DNA of 20,420 nucleotides, taken from contig JAOUDB010000012.1 in the NCBI GenBank assembly GCA_029859485.1, forward strand, positions 1 through 20,420, read 5' to 3'. This document shows positions 8,120 to 16,233 of the stretch, one piece after another. Both the position numbers and the translations under genes were made by a program. Position 1 is the stretch's first letter. Each line of letters begins with the position of its first letter. The notes beneath the pieces were generated by a model. It saw only the letters and a program-made list of their open reading frames with translations, searched no databases and had not been told where the DNA came from. Source of the stretch: Desulfuromonadales bacterium (GTDB lineage Bacteria; Desulfobacterota; Desulfuromonadia; Desulfuromonadales; BM103).

Positions 8120-9895
8120 ATGCCTCGTAAACGTCTCATATGGCAGATCTACCCTCCCTTTCTGGTAATCATCCTGATCGCACTGGTAACGCTCACCTGG
8201 CTCTTCTCCAGAACTCTGGATGACTTCTACCGCGAAGAAAAGCGTAGTGGCCTTGTGGCGCAGGGGCAGTTGGTCGTCAACCAGGCACGAGACGCCCTGA
8301 TGTCGGGGAACATAAGCGCACTGGAAAGCATGAGCGTAGCCCTGGGCAAACAATCGGGTACCCGTCTGACGGTTATTCTGCCGGATGGTCGCGTCGTCGG
8401 TGATTCTGAAGAAGCCCCTGCCAAAATGGACAACCATGCAAGAAGACCGGAAATTCGAGAAGCTCTGAGAGGGCATCCCGGTGCGGCGACCCGCTACAGC
8501 AAAACCCTGCAACAGGAAATGATGTACGTGGCTCTGCCGGTCAGGAGTAATGGTCAGATTATCGGCTGTGTCCGCACGGCTTTGCCTATCGCCAGAATTA
8601 ACAAGGCCCTTGAAACAGTCCTCTTCCACGTTATCAACAGCGGCATTCTGATTGCTCTGATAGCCGCCCTGATCAGCCTTTGGGTGTCACGGCGCATCAG
8701 TCGCCCTCTTGTGGAGATGAAACGCGGTGCCGAACGTTTTGCCGGTGGCGAACTTGATCGACGCCTTCCAGTCTACAAGGGCGAAGAAATGGGCGGGCTG
8801 GCCGAAGCCATGAACCAGATGGCGTCCCAGCTCAATGATCGACTTCAAACAGTGGTGAGTCAGCGTAACGAGCAGGAAGCCGTTCTTGCCAGTATGGTTG
8901 AGGGTGTTCTTGCCGTGGATCATCAAGAAGGGATCCTGCGTATTAACCGGGCGGCAGCAACTCTGCTCGGGACAAACCTTGAGTTGGCCGTTGGCCGGAG
9001 TCTTCAGGAGGTGGTCCGTAAACCCGAGCTGCAGAGATTCATCACCGAGTCGCTGCAAAGCCCGACCAGCATTGAAGCGGACATGACGCTTTTGTACCAG
9101 GGAGAAGAACGTTTTCTGCAGACTCACGGGACACCTCTGCGAGGTTCAGACGGGCAAACGATCGGTGCGCTGATTGTCATCCATGATGTTACCCGCCTAC
9201 GACGACTTGAAAACCTGCGCCGAGACTTCGTCGCCAACGTCTCCCACGAATTGAGAACGCCAATCACCGCTATTAAAGGTGCGGTAGAAACTCTATTGGC
9301 CGGAGCCAACGAGAACCCGGAAGACAGCCAGAGGTTTCTTGAGATTGCCAACCGGCAATCTGACCGTCTCAATTCCATCATAGAAGACCTGTTATCTCTC
9401 TCACGCCTTGAGCGGGATGCCGAATCTGATGAGGTTGGTCGTACGCATGAGAGGCTGCTACCAATTCTGGAATCAGCGCTGCAATCATGTTCAAGCATTG
9501 CGAAGTCCCGGGAGGTAGACGTTAACCTGTTCTGTTCAGAGGAGATCGTAGCAAACGTCAACAGCGCCCTGCTTGAACAGGCCGTCATAAACCTGGTCGA
9601 CAACGCCATCAAATACAGCGAAAGTAGAAATTTTGTGACCGTTGAGAGTTGGCAGGAGGGTGAGCAGGTCATGATCAAGGTTCAGGACCGTGGTCAGGGC
9701 ATCTCCAAAGAACATCTGCCTCGACTGTTTGAACGTTTCTACCGCGTCGATGCAGCCCGTAGCCGCGCCCTCGGTGGTACCGGCCTGGGACTGGCAATCG
9801 TCAAGCACATCGTTCAGGCCCATGACGGTGAAGTGACAGTACACAGCACACCCGGTGAAGGGAGTGTGTTTACGATTTGTCTACCAGTTTCATAG
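8120..9895 (+). CDS. phoR: Phosphate regulon sensor histidine kinase PhoR
   Basis: A 591-residue membrane sensor kinase. Order: transmembrane helix about 8-30, periplasmic sensor region 31-165, second helix about 167-190, HAMP about 190-243, PAS about 250-360, then the kinase core. The H box VSHELRTP carries H376; the N box is LVDNAIKYS (N495), G1 is DRGQGI (523-528), and G2 is GGTGLGLAIVKHI (552-564). FVANVSHELRTPITAIKG with a PAS domain just before it is the PhoR pattern. The large periplasmic domain is longer than in E. coli PhoR, which has almost none, and matches the Gram-positive/Geobacter style. It should phosphorylate the adjacent PhoB. No pst/phoU genes are in the window; the PhoU-like tail on the transporter may contribute to control (inference). 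Confidence 0.9.
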   Translation: MPRKRLIWQIYPPFLVIILIALVTLTWLFSRTLDDFYREEKRSGLVAQGQLVVNQARDALMSGNISALESMSVALGKQSGTRLTVILPDGRVVGDSEEAPAKMDNHARRPEIREALRGHPGAATRYSKTLQQEMMYVALPVRSNGQIIGCVRTALPIARINKALETVLFHVINSGILIALIAALISLWVSRRISRPLVEMKRGAERFAGGELDRRLPVYKGEEMGGLAEAMNQMASQLNDRLQTVVSQRNEQEAVLASMVEGVLAVDHQEGILRINRAAATLLGTNLELAVGRSLQEVVRKPELQRFITESLQSPTSIEADMTLLYQGEERFLQTHGTPLRGSDGQTIGALIVIHDVTRLRRLENLRRDFVANVSHELRTPITAIKGAVETLLAGANENPEDSQRFLEIANRQSDRLNSIIEDLLSLSRLERDAESDEVGRTHERLLPILESALQSCSSIAKSREVDVNLFCSEEIVANVNSALLEQAVINLVDNAIKYSESRNFVTVESWQEGEQVMIKVQDRGQGISKEHLPRLFERFYRVDAARSRALGGTGLGLAIVKHIVQAHDGEVTVHSTPGEGSVFTICLPVS

Positions 9896-10099
9896 CTATC
9901 TAATCAAACAAAACCCATAAATTTCATAAATGGACTGCCCTTAACCGGGTAACCTTTTCTTCTTTGGCAGAATGTGTCAGAGACCTTCAGAAACAAGCTG
10001 TTTATAACTTCTCAAATTCAACTTACCAGCATTAGAAACACTCAGTATTTGACCGACGCCTATTGCCAGTTACACTTCAGGATAAGGACAGAAGAGATA

Positions 10100-10156
10100 A
10101 CGTGAGTCGGCATCCAGGCTTCTCATTAATGGGCCGTATATTACGACGACCCACGT
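10100..10156 (+). promoter_or_regulatory. Inverted repeat in the DUF302 gene leader
   Basis: ACGTGAGTCG (10100-10109) is complementary to CGACCCACGT (10147-10156) with one mismatch. The 3' arm ends immediately before the AAGGAG ribosome binding site (10157-10162) of the following gene. If folded in the mRNA, the stem would border the site directly and could modulate translation. Confidence 0.4.
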
Positions 10157-10168
10157 AAGGAGTAAGTA

Positions 10169-10621
10169 ATGAAAAAATCATCTATAACATTTCTGTTAAT
10201 TTTGTTTACTGTATTGCCATTAATGGCTGCAGAGGGCCTGATCAACGTTCAAAGTGATTTCAACGTTAAGGAAACAACCGAAAGACTTGAGAACATATTG
10301 AATGAAAAAGGTATGACGATATTCAATCAAATAAATCATTCCGACGCGGCACAAAAAGTGGGCGTAGAACTCCGGGAAACACGACTAATAATATTCGGGA
10401 ACCCAAAAGTAGGAAGCCCTCTCATGCAATGCCAACAAAGTGTAGCTATCGATTTACCGCAAAAAGCGATTATTTGGGAAGATGGTAAATCTAAGGTGTG
10501 GATATCTTATAATGATCCAAGATACTTGGGGAAAAGACATAATATTATTGGTTGCGATGAAGTAATAAGTAAAGTTGAAAAAGCCTTATCTGGAATAACA
10601 AAAGCCGCGGCAACGAAATAA
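10169..10621 (+). CDS. Secreted DUF302-domain protein
   Basis: A 150-residue protein with a signal peptide (MKKSSITFLLILFTVLPLMAA, likely cleavage after AMA/A) and a single DUF302 domain. The family pattern is visible: ETTERLENILNEKGM helix near 36, LRETRLIIFGNP, VGSPLMQCQQSVAIDLP, then VWISYNDPRYLGKRH near 115-129. DUF302 has an unknown biochemical role; it occurs alone in periplasmic proteins and is sometimes linked to metal or redox genes. A good AAGGAG site lies 6 nt before the ATG. The gene is clearly more AT-rich than the phosphate and liv genes beside it, which suggests later acquisition. It stands alone. Confidence 0.85.
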   Translation: MKKSSITFLLILFTVLPLMAAEGLINVQSDFNVKETTERLENILNEKGMTIFNQINHSDAAQKVGVELRETRLIIFGNPKVGSPLMQCQQSVAIDLPQKAIIWEDGKSKVWISYNDPRYLGKRHNIIGCDEVISKVEKALSGITKAAATK

Positions 10622-10960
10622 GCTATTCCGACTAAACACGGTGCCTAACAGGGCGCATGCTTCTTTGTTGTTAATTTTTGTCTGCGAAAGCGCCTTGCCA
10701 GGTTAACTGGGTAGTACGCCTTTTGGTCAGGTTATGGCATGATCAGGCTTGTTATTAATAGCGTTACCCCAGAGACACTTTAAATCCACAAAGTTAAGGT
10801 CATCTGGTCACGGGTGGCCCTTTTCTATTTATCAGGGATCGTAAAGGTTCTGTTTATTTGTCAATCTGAAAACACCAGAGCAATGCGAGAGATTTATAAT
10901 AAGCAATCCTCCTTCTTAATATTCTCGTGTCGGCAGTTCAATATTGTCTCTTGGTGTCAG
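10622..10960. other. Intergenic region after the DUF302 gene
   Basis: No credible coding sequence. It contains an imperfect attC-like arrangement at 10643-10708 (see findings) and otherwise AT-rich unstructured DNA. The end of the convergent liv operon transcript lies at its right border. Confidence 0.5.
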
Positions 10961-10994
10961 TAAAAATAAAGGGTTAGAATTTTCAGACTAACCC
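10961..10994 (-). terminator. Rho-independent terminator of the liv-type operon
   Basis: GGGTTAG (10971-10977) pairs perfectly with CTAACCC (10988-10994) around a 10-nt loop. On the - strand the stem is followed by TTTATTTTTA (10970-10961). It lies 18 bp beyond the livF stop in the direction of transcription, the expected place for the operon's end. Confidence 0.82.
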
Positions 10995-11012
10995 ACAGCT
11001 TCCCCTGCCTCA

Positions 11013-11714
11013 TCACACCCCCAAATAGCGTGCCTTGAGCTCTTCATTATCAGCTATCTCATCCGTTTCCCCGGACCAGACCACCGCCCCCCTTTCCATC
11101 ACGTAGTGTCGATCGGCGAGTTTCATCAGCGCATCGAGGTTCTTGTCGATTACCAGTATCGACTGTCCGCGTGCTTTGAGCACACTGAGTCCGTACCAGA
11201 TCTCTTTCCTAACCAACGGAGCCAATCCCTCGGTTGCCTCGTCAAGGATCAACAGTTTGGGTGTCGTCATCAGGGCGCGAACCACAGCAAGCATCTGCTG
11301 CTCTCCACCAGAAAGCTGGTTGCCGTAATTTTTCAGGCGCTCTGCCAGGCGTGGGAAAATATCCAACACCTCGTCCAAGGTATAGGGCTCTTCTCTGCCA
11401 CCGCGATTAGCGGCACCAACCATGATGTTCTCAAGAACCGTCAGATTAGGAAAAATCTGCCGGCCCTCGGGAACCAGCCCGAGCCCCTGACGGGCCACCT
11501 GATAGCTCGGCAGGTGCTGGGTCTCAACGTCATTGAAGGTGATGCGTCCTCGTGTCACCGGTGTGAGGCCCATAATCGACTTGATCGTCGTGCTCTTGCC
11601 CATGCCATTCCGCCCGAGCAGAGTCACCACCTCGCCGGCGCGCACCTCAAGGCTGACACCAAACAACGCTTGGCTGCTGCCGTAGAAGGTTTCTATCTGC
11701 TCGACCTTTAGCAT
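11013..11714 (-). CDS. livF: Branched-chain amino acid/aromatic-type ABC transporter ATPase LivF
   Basis: A 233-residue ABC ATPase, second of the two in a Liv/HAAT-type importer. Walker A is GRNGMGKST (34-42), signature LSGGEQQM near 135, Walker B LLILDEATEGLAPL. The DEATEGLAP form, in place of DEPSLGLAP, is a variant found in some non-canonical HAAT importers. The start follows the livG stop by 2 bp, and its AGGAGG site lies inside the last codons of livG, so the two are tightly coupled. It is the last gene of the operon. The ATPase would act in the cytoplasm as a heterodimer with LivG. Confidence 0.92.
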   Translation of the reverse strand: MLKVEQIETFYGSSQALFGVSLEVRAGEVVTLLGRNGMGKSTTIKSIMGLTPVTRGRITFNDVETQHLPSYQVARQGLGLVPEGRQIFPNLTVLENIMVGAANRGGREEPYTLDEVLDIFPRLAERLKNYGNQLSGGEQQMLAVVRALMTTPKLLILDEATEGLAPLVRKEIWYGLSVLKARGQSILVIDKNLDALMKLADRHYVMERGAVVWSGETDEIADNEELKARYLGV

Positions 11715-11716
11715 GT

Positions 11717-12466
11717 CTAGTCCTCCTCACCGAGGTAGGCTTGGCGTACCGCCGGGTTGCTACGAATCTCTTCGACGCTACCGGTAGCAACCACCTCGCC
11801 GTATACCAGCACTGTGATGCGATCTGCGAGGGAGAAAATCGCCTCCATGTCGTGCTCAACCAACAGGATTGTCATCTCTTTCTTCAGCTTGTGGATCAAC
11901 TTGGAGAGTTCGATGCTCCCTCCCGGTCCCATCCCTGCCATCGGTTCGTCAAGCAGCAGTAGTTGCGGCTTGCAGGATAGCGCCATACCGACCTCAAGCT
12001 GCTTCTTTTCACCGTGGGAGAGATTGCCGGCAATAGTCTCGGCACGCTCGCTGAGGCCCACTGTTTCAATTGCCGGTCCAAGCTCAGCCAAAAGTTGCGG
12101 GTCCTTCAGTCCTCGGCCCCAGAAGCGAAAGCTGTGGCCATGGTGGGCCTGAATCGCAAGTAGCATGTTCTCCTCGACACTCAAGTTGGCGAACACCGAA
12201 GTGATCTGGTAGGAACGCGCCAGCCCGAGAGGAGCACGTCGATACAATGGAAGATGGGTAATTTCCTGCCCAGCAAGGAAAATCTGTCCGCTGTCGGGGG
12301 TCAAGTCACCGGCAATCTGATTGAGCAGAGTGGTCTTTCCGGCGCCGTTAGGACCGATCAAGGCATGAATCTCGCCAGCATGAATCTCAAGGGAAAGGTC
12401 ATGACAGGCCTTGACCGCGCCAAAGCTCTTACACAGGCTCTCGATGCGCAGCAACGGTTCAGCCAT
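11717..12466 (-). CDS. livG: Branched-chain amino acid/aromatic-type ABC transporter ATPase LivG
   Basis: A 249-residue ABC ATPase. Walker A GPNGAGKTT (38-46), signature LSHGEKKQLE, Walker B LLLLDEPMAGMGP, and the family C-terminus ending SNPAVRQAYLGEE, which typifies LivG. The start at 12466 (MAEPLLRIESL) is chosen because AAGGAG lies 7 nt upstream; the frame extends 16 codons further upstream into livM, but without a site. It overlaps livM by 8 bp. LSHGEKKQLE with AGMGP resembles LivG-like proteins of importers for substrates other than classic leucine, so the ligand stays open. Confidence 0.92.
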   Translation of the reverse strand: MAEPLLRIESLCKSFGAVKACHDLSLEIHAGEIHALIGPNGAGKTTLLNQIAGDLTPDSGQIFLAGQEITHLPLYRRAPLGLARSYQITSVFANLSVEENMLLAIQAHHGHSFRFWGRGLKDPQLLAELGPAIETVGLSERAETIAGNLSHGEKKQLEVGMALSCKPQLLLLDEPMAGMGPGGSIELSKLIHKLKKEMTILLVEHDMEAIFSLADRITVLVYGEVVATGSVEEIRSNPAVRQAYLGEED

Positions 12467-13460
12467 GGCGCTTCTCCTTGCCAACCAGGATGCCGAAAAG
12501 TCCGTGGCGAGCAAACAACACCACCAAGATCATCACCGGGCCGAAGTAGACCATCCAGTGCTCGGTGTAGATCGAGAGCACCTCTTCAAGCAACAGAAAG
12601 GCCGCAGCGCCGAGCACCGGCCCATAGAGAGTGCCACTCCCCCCCAACAGCACCATGACCAGGATAATCGCGGAGCGGGTCCAGTGCATCAGCCCCGGGC
12701 TGACATACTCGACCTGGTTGGCGATCAGGGCGCCTGCAAGACCAGCCGCAGCACCGGCGATCACGAAACAGAGCAACTTGTAGCGATAGGTTGGAAAACC
12801 GAGCGACTGCATGCGTTTTTCATTCTCGCGACAACCTCGGATCACTATACCGAAGCGTGACTCTACAAGCCGGCCGGCCAAGAGCAGGAAAACACTCAGC
12901 GAAGCCAAACAGATATAGTAGAATTGCACATCGTCGCCCAAGTCGAGTCCCGGCAGGGTATTGCGCGAAAAGAGGGTGAGACCATCGTCGCCTCCGTAAC
13001 CTTCAAGGGAGACGAAAAAGAAGAAGAGCATCTGCGCAAAAGCCAGAGTGATCATAATGAAGTGCATGCCGCGGGTGCGCAGGCTCAGCGCTCCTATGAT
13101 TGCGGCCAGCAAGGCGGAAACCAGTATTGCGACCGGCCAGGCGACCAGACCGCTGTCGCTCCCCGGAATGATCAGCGGCCAGGAGATCAGCGCGGTCTCT
13201 TCAAAGTCATGATGGGCAAGAATCCCGACTGCGTAGGCACCCATGCCGAAGAATGCAGCGTGTCCCAGGCTGACCAGGCCTCCATAACCGAGGATTAAAT
13301 CGAGACTCGCTGCAGCGAGAGCGTAGATCAGGATGCGGGTAAAGAGTGAGACCAGATAAGGCTCACCGGCCAGGGCCGCCAGCATCGGCAGCAGTACCAG
13401 CAACAGGGCACTGCTGAAGATACAGAGTTTTTTTCGGTCGAATCGTGACAGCATGCGCAT
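12459..13460 (-). CDS. livM: Branched-chain amino acid/aromatic-type ABC transporter permease LivM
   Basis: A 333-residue inner-membrane permease of the LivM type. Its hallmark, GYGGLVSLGHAAFFGMGAYAVG, is split across residues near 58-79 and is diagnostic of LivM; the LRTRGMHFIMITLAFAQML loop near 127 follows. The C-terminal part has the SGTLYGPVLGA motif common to both Liv permeases. Start at 13460 has a weak site (GGA about 11 nt away), with a second ATG two codons in; either is possible. It lies 16 bp after livH and overlaps livG by 8 bp. Works with LivH as the transmembrane pore. Confidence 0.91.
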   Translation of the reverse strand: MRMLSRFDRKKLCIFSSALLLVLLPMLAALAGEPYLVSLFTRILIYALAAASLDLILGYGGLVSLGHAAFFGMGAYAVGILAHHDFEETALISWPLIIPGSDSGLVAWPVAILVSALLAAIIGALSLRTRGMHFIMITLAFAQMLFFFFVSLEGYGGDDGLTLFSRNTLPGLDLGDDVQFYYICLASLSVFLLLAGRLVESRFGIVIRGCRENEKRMQSLGFPTYRYKLLCFVIAGAAAGLAGALIANQVEYVSPGLMHWTRSAIILVMVLLGGSGTLYGPVLGAAAFLLLEEVLSIYTEHWMVYFGPVMILVVLFARHGLFGILVGKEKRHG

Positions 13461-13476
13461 CTATTTATTGTCCAAC

Positions 13477-14391
13477 TCAGGAATGGGCCGGCAGTAGCCC
13501 TTTGGGGCGCCAGATTAGGATAATAGCCATTAGAATATAGATCGACATCGAGGCCACTGAAGCAGCAACCCCGTCGGCATGTGCTGACGACAGAAACATA
13601 CGAAACAGGGCGGGCAGAAACGCACGCCCGAGGGTGTCAACCATGCCGACTAAAAGCGCTCCGATAAATGCACCGCGCACCGAGCCGATGCCACCGATCA
13701 CGATCACCACGAAGGTCAAGATCAGTATACTCTCTCCCATCCCAGCCTCGACCGCAAGGATCGGACCAGCCATCACTCCAGCCAAACCGGCAAGCAGAGT
13801 TCCGAGTCCAAAGACCAAGGTGTATAAAAGCCGGATATTGATGCCCAAAGCACCAGCCATCTCTCTGTTGCTCGCCCCGGCCCGAATTTGCATGCCGATT
13901 CGGGTGCGGGTAAACATCAGGTAGAGGAACAGCGCCACCATCAAACCAACGCCGATAACCGCAATACGGTAGCTCGGATAGGGGATGCCGGGAATAAGCT
14001 CAACGCTGCCGGACAACCAGGACGGCACGTCCATGAACAACGGCTGGCGTCCCCAGATGATACGGGTCAACTCGTTGAAAAACATAATAAGGCCGAAGGT
14101 GGCGAGAACTTGGTCGACGTGCTCCTTTTTGTAGAGTCGCCGCAGCACGACCATCTCGACCAGCATGCCGACCACCGCCGCTGCGGGCAACGCCACGGCC
14201 ATGCCAAGCAGGAAAGAACCGCTGCGTGCAGTCACCGTTGCCGCGACATAGGCTCCAATCATGTAGAAGGACCCGTGCGCGAGGTTGATCACCTGCATGA
14301 TTCCAAAAACCAGGGTCAGACCGGCCGACATAAGAAACAGGGTCACACCGAGTTGGAGGCCGTTGAAGAGCTGTTCGATAACCAGGAGCAT
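13477..14391 (-). CDS. livH: Branched-chain amino acid/aromatic-type ABC transporter permease LivH
   Basis: A 304-residue inner-membrane permease. The LivH signature is plain: LTLVFGIMQVINLAHGSFYM (25-44) and, near 238, IGGIGSVRGAFIGALLVG. The protein ends IWRPKGLLP, as most LivH proteins do. It is the first permease of the operon, separated from the binding protein gene by 126 bp holding a strong hairpin. The ribosome binding site is weak (GAG 7 nt upstream). Length is normal. Confidence 0.92.
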   Translation of the reverse strand: MLLVIEQLFNGLQLGVTLFLMSAGLTLVFGIMQVINLAHGSFYMIGAYVAATVTARSGSFLLGMAVALPAAAVVGMLVEMVVLRRLYKKEHVDQVLATFGLIMFFNELTRIIWGRQPLFMDVPSWLSGSVELIPGIPYPSYRIAVIGVGLMVALFLYLMFTRTRIGMQIRAGASNREMAGALGINIRLLYTLVFGLGTLLAGLAGVMAGPILAVEAGMGESILILTFVVIVIGGIGSVRGAFIGALLVGMVDTLGRAFLPALFRMFLSSAHADGVAASVASMSIYILMAIILIWRPKGLLPAHS

Positions 14392-14431
14392 GAGATCACT
14401 CGCCGCGCCCCGTTACGAGGCGAATAAAGGC

Positions 14432-14481
14432 AGGCACGTTTCTCCGGCTAAGAGAACACTCCTGCTTGTAGAAACGTGCCT
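14432..14481 (-). promoter_or_regulatory. Intercistronic hairpin between binding protein gene and livH
   Basis: A perfect 12-bp inverted repeat, AGGCACGTTTCT (14432-14443) with AGAAACGTGCCT (14470-14481), encloses a 26-nt loop. It lies 36 bp beyond the binding protein stop. On the - strand it is followed by only a poor T run (GCCTTTATTC), so it fits an mRNA-stabilising or partial-termination element that sets binding protein levels above those of the membrane parts. Confidence 0.65.
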
Positions 14482-14517
14482 ATTACTACATTAAAATTGT
14501 ATCTACCCTGCAACCGC

Positions 14518-15687
14518 CTACTTCATGCTGCATGCATCAACGTAAGCATTGCCGTGGTTGGTAAAAACCGCTTTGAGTGTCTGGTTGGTGAAGCCCCCCT
14601 TGCCATCTTCGACGACTTCGCGGATGTAGAGGTTCTGTACCGGGTGCTGGTTGGAAGTGAAAGCGAACTGGCCGCGCACTGACTCAAAATCAGCCTTGCG
14701 AACGGCGGTACGTAGTTGGTCGAACTTATTCACATCTCCACCGACGCTCTTGAGGGCACTGCCGATCAAACGTGCCGCCTCATACCCTTGGCTGGCGTAG
14801 AGAGTCGGGGTCCGATCGTAGACAGCGCGGAAAGCCTCAACAAATTGTTTGTTGGCCGGATTGTCGAGGTCGTGGGTCCACTGGGAGCCGTTTTTCACCC
14901 CCAGGGCAGCAGCACCAACCGCGCCAAGAAGTCGTTCGTCGAAGGAGAACGCGGGACCGAAGACAGGGGTCGTCTTGTTCAGGCCCGCCTGAGAATACTG
15001 CTTGATAAAGTTGATCCCCATGCCGCCGGGAAGGAAAAAGAAGACCGCATCCGGCTTGGCAGCACGCAGTGCAGCGATTTCTGCCGCGTAGTCAGATTGG
15101 CCAAGCTTGGTGTAGACTTCGCCAGAGATTTTACCCGTGTAGTAACGTTTGAAACCTGCGAGGTGATCCTTGCCAGCCGGATAGTTGGGTGCCAGCAGAT
15201 AAACATTTTTGAAGCCAGAATCGTTGACGTACTTGCCAACGACCTCATCGAGGTTGTCGTTCTGATAGGCAACATTGAAGTAGTTTTCATTACAGCCTTT
15301 GCCTGCCAGGTCCGAGGGCCCGGCGTTAGGGCTGATGTAGAGAACCTCGCCGCGTACGACCTTCGGAACCACTGCCAGAGCGACATTGGAGAAGATAATA
15401 CCGGTCATGATCTTAACGTTGTCACGCTTTACGAAGCGATCGGCAATCTGTTTGGCCTTACCCGGGTCACGACCGTCATCCTCGACCAGCAGTTCAACCG
15501 GCACCCCACCTAGCATTCCCTCCTCCTGCGCGATAGCCAGTTTGAAACCGTCGCGCACGTCTTCACCAAGGTAGCCAGCCTTGGTCGAAAGCGTGGTAAC
15601 CATACCAATCTTGACCGGCTCGACTGCCAGCAAAACATTCGGGACAAACATTCCAAAGACAACCAACAATATCAGTAATTTTTTCAT
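14518..15687 (-). CDS. Periplasmic substrate-binding protein, LivK/HAAT type
   Basis: A 389-residue type-1 periplasmic binding protein. Residues 1-21 are a signal peptide ending NVLLA. The mature protein starts VKIGMVTTLS, with GEDVRDGFKLAIAQ and VEDDGRDPGKAKQIADRFV, all normal for Leu/Ile/Val-type receptors. Parts such as ISPNAGPSDLAGKGC and VYLLAPNYPAGKDHLAGFKR recall receptors of aromatic-acid importers (Nba-like group) more than classic LivJ/LivK, so the ligand may be an aromatic acid or a related carboxylate; this is a family-level impression. A strong AAGGAGG site lies 4 nt before the ATG. It is the first gene of the operon, the usual place for the most abundant component. Confidence 0.88.
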   Translation of the reverse strand: MKKLLILLVVFGMFVPNVLLAVEPVKIGMVTTLSTKAGYLGEDVRDGFKLAIAQEEGMLGGVPVELLVEDDGRDPGKAKQIADRFVKRDNVKIMTGIIFSNVALAVVPKVVRGEVLYISPNAGPSDLAGKGCNENYFNVAYQNDNLDEVVGKYVNDSGFKNVYLLAPNYPAGKDHLAGFKRYYTGKISGEVYTKLGQSDYAAEIAALRAAKPDAVFFFLPGGMGINFIKQYSQAGLNKTTPVFGPAFSFDERLLGAVGAAALGVKNGSQWTHDLDNPANKQFVEAFRAVYDRTPTLYASQGYEAARLIGSALKSVGGDVNKFDQLRTAVRKADFESVRGQFAFTSNQHPVQNLYIREVVEDGKGGFTNQTLKAVFTNHGNAYVDACSMK

Positions 15688-15839
15688 TTTTTCCTCCTTA
15701 TAAAAATTGAATATCGCTCATTCCTCTGCAACAATTTTTGATCTAACTGAACGGCACATATCTTCGCACAAAACATCACCTCAACACCAGCCATCAGTGC
15801 TTTTTCTCTATATCAAGTATGGTTCAGAGACGGAGTATC

Positions 15840-15860
15840 AGCACTTCCGTGCTATTTTTT
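15840..15860 (+). terminator. Orphan intrinsic terminator-like hairpin, + strand
   Basis: AGCAC (15840-15844), loop TTCC, GTGCT (15849-15853), then ATTTTTT. The stem is short (5 bp) but the tetraloop and T run are good. No + strand gene precedes it. Confidence 0.5.
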
Positions 15861-16008
15861 GATGTCATTCTTGCTTTGGCACATGACCTAAATACTTTTA
15901 GATAGTTTTTATATAGTTCTATCATCATGGCAGGCACTAAGCTTCTCATGTTTATGTTCAAGGAAAATGAGAGCTAAATCATCGCATAAGTTACTCTCTA
16001 TAGAATAC

Positions 16009-16129
16009 AAATGCCCTCGATCTTCAGACCGGGGGCTTTTCGTATAAGTCACGACTTCTAAGAAGAAAACGGGCTTATTATTGATAGATGTGTTCAGAAA
16101 GCTCTTTAATACACAAAACTATGGCCACC
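16009..16129 (+). repeat. Interspersed element, copy 1
   Basis: Shares with 18863-18996 the left end AAATGCCC, a perfect 10-mer GTCACGACTT (16048-16057), a similar middle and the right end GGCCACC (16123-16129). By eye the part from 16043 on is roughly 70% identical to copy 2. The right-hand hairpin that is intact in copy 2 is degenerate here. Confidence 0.55.
16013..16040 (+). terminator. Orphan intrinsic terminator, + strand
   Basis: A 10-bp stem with one mismatch and one G-T pair (16013-16022 with 16027-16036) closes a TTCA loop and is followed by TTTT (16037-16040). No + strand coding gene precedes it; the nearest upstream feature is the liv operon on the other strand. It lies inside the left part of the interspersed element. 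Confidence 0.6.
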
Positions 16130-16233
16130 AGAGTTCGTTCCCGCCCACAATGGCCAATTTTGGAATTCAAAGCCTGCTGACGAAACCTGTGAGACAAAAG
16201 GAGTCCCTCCATTTTAACAAATCATTCATAGCT

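Larger units (their letters stand above)
15688..16233. other. Intergenic region upstream of the liv-type operon
   Basis: About 546 bp with no credible gene. The right end abuts the DUF1127 gene stop; the left end must hold the liv promoter (- strand), for which I see no convincing -35/-10 pair. On the + strand there are two intrinsic-terminator-like structures (15840-15860 and 16013-16040) with no coding gene before them, followed by one copy of an interspersed element (16009-16129). Confidence 0.6.

Noticed and set aside
15928..15978. A 16-codon frame (MAGTKLLMFMFKENES) before the terminator at 16013
   Set aside because: No ribosome binding site and very short; more likely chance within a non-coding or small RNA segment.
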